Positions 5,770 to 7,500 of a stretch of 7,500 bases of DNA are shown here, piece by piece (position 1 is the stretch's first letter; each line of letters starts with the position of its first letter). Position numbers and translations under genes: made by a program. Origin of the DNA: Flavobacteriales bacterium UBA7382 (lineage in GTDB: Bacteria; Bacteroidota; Bacteroidia; Flavobacteriales_D; Sanyastnellaceae); contig DKNS01000151.1 of NCBI GenBank assembly GCA_002469765.1, positions 1,330-8,829 of the forward strand, given 5' to 3'. The notes beneath the pieces are model-generated. The model saw nothing but the letters and a program-made list of their open reading frames with translations, was not told the origin of the DNA and did not search any database.

Positions 5770-6539
5770 CGACCTCTCACGCACATTCCGACAAAGCACG
5801 AGAGCGCGTGCTCAGGGCGGCCGGGATCGACCCAAACTGCGTGCCCGAGCATGTGGCCGTCATCATGGATGGCAACGGTCGATGGGCCAAGCGCCGTGGG
5901 GAAGCAAGGGTTTTTGGGCACGCACATGGCGTGGAATCTGTGCGGGCTACGGTGGAAGCTGCCCGGGAGTGCGGGGTTCGGCACCTGACGCTGTATGCAT
6001 TCAGCACGGAGAATTGGAATCGGCCCAAAGAGGAGGTGGATGCGCTCATGGATTTGCTGGTGCAATCTCTGGTTCGCGAGACCCGAGAATTGGCCAGCAA
6101 AGGCGTTCGGTTGCGGACCATTGGCGATGTTTCGTCTTTGCCGGAGGCGTGCCAAAATGAATTGACCCGCGCCCGAGAAGACTTCATCGGCGAAGTTCAT
6201 TTGGATTTGATTTTGGCGTTGAGTTACAGCGCCAAATGGGAGATGGTCGAGGCCATCCGCGGCATGATGCAGGACGGCTTGAAGCAGGAGGACGTCCTGC
6301 CAAGCACCATCGACAAATACCTTCAGACTGCTGATTTGCCAGACCCTGAGCTGATGATTCGTACTTCAGGCGAACACCGCATCAGCAACTTCATGCTGTG
6401 GCAATTGGCCTATGCCGAGTTCCACTTCACCTCGGTGCTTTGGCCGGATTTCCGAAGAGAGCATTTCTTCGAGGCCATTCGAGATTTTCAGAACCGCGAA
6501 CGCCGCTTTGGCGCCGTTCCCAATTTGCCCCAGACGTGA
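5766..6539 (+). CDS. uppS: Isoprenyl transferase / undecaprenyl diphosphate synthase
   Basis: UppS is a cis-prenyltransferase that adds eight isopentenyl diphosphate units to farnesyl diphosphate, giving the C55 carrier lipid for peptidoglycan and other surface glycans. The 257-residue protein shows all the family signatures: HVAVIMDGNGRWAKRRG with catalytic Asp35, LTLYAFSTENWNRP (74-87), LILALSYSAKWEMVEA (148-163) and PDPELMIRTSGEHRISNFML (192-211), then EFHFTSVLWPDF. There is no membrane segment, as expected for a peripheral cytosolic enzyme. Start: ATG at 5766 overlapping the barrel gene's TGA as ATGA; an in-frame TTG at 5754 is less likely. Its own stop overlaps the bamA ATG as TGATG. Exact chain length of the product cannot be read from sequence. 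Confidence 0.97.
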   Translation: MTTSHAHSDKARERVLRAAGIDPNCVPEHVAVIMDGNGRWAKRRGEARVFGHAHGVESVRATVEAARECGVRHLTLYAFSTENWNRPKEEVDALMDLLVQSLVRETRELASKGVRLRTIGDVSSLPEACQNELTRAREDFIGEVHLDLILALSYSAKWEMVEAIRGMMQDGLKQEDVLPSTIDKYLQTADLPDPELMIRTSGEHRISNFMLWQLAYAEFHFTSVLWPDFRREHFFEAIRDFQNRERRFGAVPNLPQT

Positions 6540-7500
6540 TGGATTGTGTGAGAATGTGGGTGATGCGCATCTCTTGCGTGTGTTGCATGGCCACAGCAGC
6601 GTTGGCGCCCGGTCTGGTGCATGGGCAAGAGGACCTCATTGACCTGAAGCTGACAAGCACCTACAAAATTGCGGGCTTGACGGTCCTTGGGGCCGAATAC
6701 ACGGATGCCCAAGCCATCAAACTCTTCAGTTCACTGCAGGTGGGGCAGGAGGTTGAAATTCCAGGCGACGACATTCGCCGTGCAGTCACGGGGCTGTGGG
6801 CCCAGGATTTGTTCTCCGACATTCAAATCGAGGTGGCCGAAGTGCGCGACCGTGACGTCTACCTCGTCATTCGGGTCCAAGAACTCCCGCGCTTGACCAG
6901 GTACAGCATCGCCGGGGTCAACCGCTCGGAGCAAGAGACGGTGAAGGGCAAGATCGACTTGTTGACGGGGCGAATCCTCGACGACAACGTTTTGGCGGTG
7001 GCCACCAAACGCATTCGAGATCATTACGTGGACAAGGGCTTTTTGAACGTGGACATCAGCATGGATCAGCAGTCTGACTCGCTGTTTGCCAACGGAGCGA
7101 AGCTTCGAATCGACATTGACAAAGGCGAGAAGGTCAAGGTGAATGAAATCGTCTTCCATGGCGTGGAGGCGATGGACGCGGAGGTGTTGGCCCGCAAAAT
7201 GAAAGAGACCAAAGCCCGCAAGTGGTGGCGGTTTTACAAGCCCTCGAAATTCCTCGAGAGCTCTTTCCAATCTGATTTGCAAGGGGTGATCAACCACTAC
7301 CACGGGCAAGGGTATCGAAACGCCCGCATTTTGGGCGACACTTTGAGTCGTGACGACCAGGGGCAGGTCAACCTGGACGTGTACGTCGAGGAAGGCAATC
7401 CGTTCTACTTCGGCGACATCACCTTCACGGGCAACACAAAATACCGCACCACCCAATTGGACAGCTTGCTGGACATTCAACGTGGAGAGGTGTTCAGTTT
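6539..7500 (+). CDS. bamA: Outer-membrane protein assembly factor BamA, N-terminal part (runs off the right edge)
   Basis: BamA is the central pore of the BAM complex that folds beta-barrels into the outer membrane. 320 codons are present: a signal peptide (about 1-30, ending LAPGLVHGQ), then periplasmic POTRA domains in tandem. POTRA1 spans about 42-117 (YKIAGLTVLGAEYTD...LWAQDLFSDIQIEV...), POTRA2 118-198 (RYSIAGVNRSE...DHYVDKGFLNVDI), POTRA3 199-288 (VNEIVFHGVEAMD...VINHYHGQGYRNARI, with the KWWRFYKPSKFLESSF insert familiar from Bacteroidota) and POTRA4 begins at about 289 (FYFGDITFTGNTKY). The barrel lies beyond the window. The ATG at 6539 overlaps the uppS stop as TGATG; ATG 6554 and ATG 6563 (MRISCVCCMATAAL) are in-frame alternatives that still give a signal peptide. 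The leader is unusually Cys-rich. Confidence 0.93.
   Translation, partial: MDCVRMWVMRISCVCCMATAALAPGLVHGQEDLIDLKLTSTYKIAGLTVLGAEYTDAQAIKLFSSLQVGQEVEIPGDDIRRAVTGLWAQDLFSDIQIEVAEVRDRDVYLVIRVQELPRLTRYSIAGVNRSEQETVKGKIDLLTGRILDDNVLAVATKRIRDHYVDKGFLNVDISMDQQSDSLFANGAKLRIDIDKGEKVKVNEIVFHGVEAMDAEVLARKMKETKARKWWRFYKPSKFLESSFQSDLQGVINHYHGQGYRNARILGDTLSRDDQGQVNLDVYVEEGNPFYFGDITFTGNTKYRTTQLDSLLDIQRGEVFS

Noticed and set aside
3943..5799. A 618-codon open frame on the minus strand
   Set aside because: It is antisense to nadK and the barrel gene, whose products have clear family signatures; the antisense protein is His/Arg/Gln-rich with no recognisable domain. GC-rich codon bias keeps such frames open.
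6544..6600. Lipoprotein signal in the BamA leader
   Set aside because: The Cys residues are not preceded by an L-x-(A/S/G) lipobox, and BamA proteins are barrel proteins rather than lipoproteins.
6731..7480. A 249-codon minus-strand frame opposite bamA
   Set aside because: The plus strand encodes POTRA domains; the antisense frame has no support.

Overview
This looks like a core chromosomal window from a GC-rich member of the Bacteroidota, most likely of the Flavobacteriales type. The taxonomic clues are the gene order CBS protein, nadK, DUF6089 barrel, uppS, bamA, the Bacteroidota-style PdxJ N-terminus (VNVNKIATLRNARGG), the near absence of Shine-Dalgarno sequences, and start-proximal elements that fit the Bacteroidota -7 promoter consensus TAnnTTTG. 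I see no mobile elements, CRISPR arrays, tRNAs, rRNAs or defence genes, and the coding density is very high.

Left part (1-766): on the minus strand lie the N-terminal 126 residues of a secreted protein of unknown function, which runs off the left edge, and a 64-residue small protein. An inverted repeat lies over the stop codon of the small protein.

Middle part (767-3274): trhO, a tRNA U34 hydroxylase of the rhodanese family, runs on the plus strand. It meets tail to tail, with a 23-nt overlap, a minus-strand pair made of pdxJ (pyridoxine 5'-phosphate synthase) followed by an alpha/beta-hydrolase of the YbfF type. The hydrolase start overlaps the pdxJ end by 13 nt.

Right part (3308-7500): a plus-strand cluster of a CBS-CBS-ACT-like protein, nadK (NAD kinase), a DUF6089-type outer-membrane barrel, uppS (undecaprenyl diphosphate synthase) and the first 320 codons of bamA. 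The last three are coupled by overlaps (ATGA between the barrel and uppS, TGATG between uppS and bamA). The block links NADP supply, the lipid carrier for peptidoglycan and other surface glycans, and outer-membrane protein assembly.

The most interesting points are a shared TAnnTT(T/C)G element 7-24 nt before five starts, two such promoters facing each other in the 33-bp gap between pdxJ and the CBS gene, a possibly leaderless trhO message, and the uncharacterised barrel protein locked between nadK, uppS and bamA. Nothing here looks like a wholly new system; the window is mostly housekeeping with a few under-studied members.
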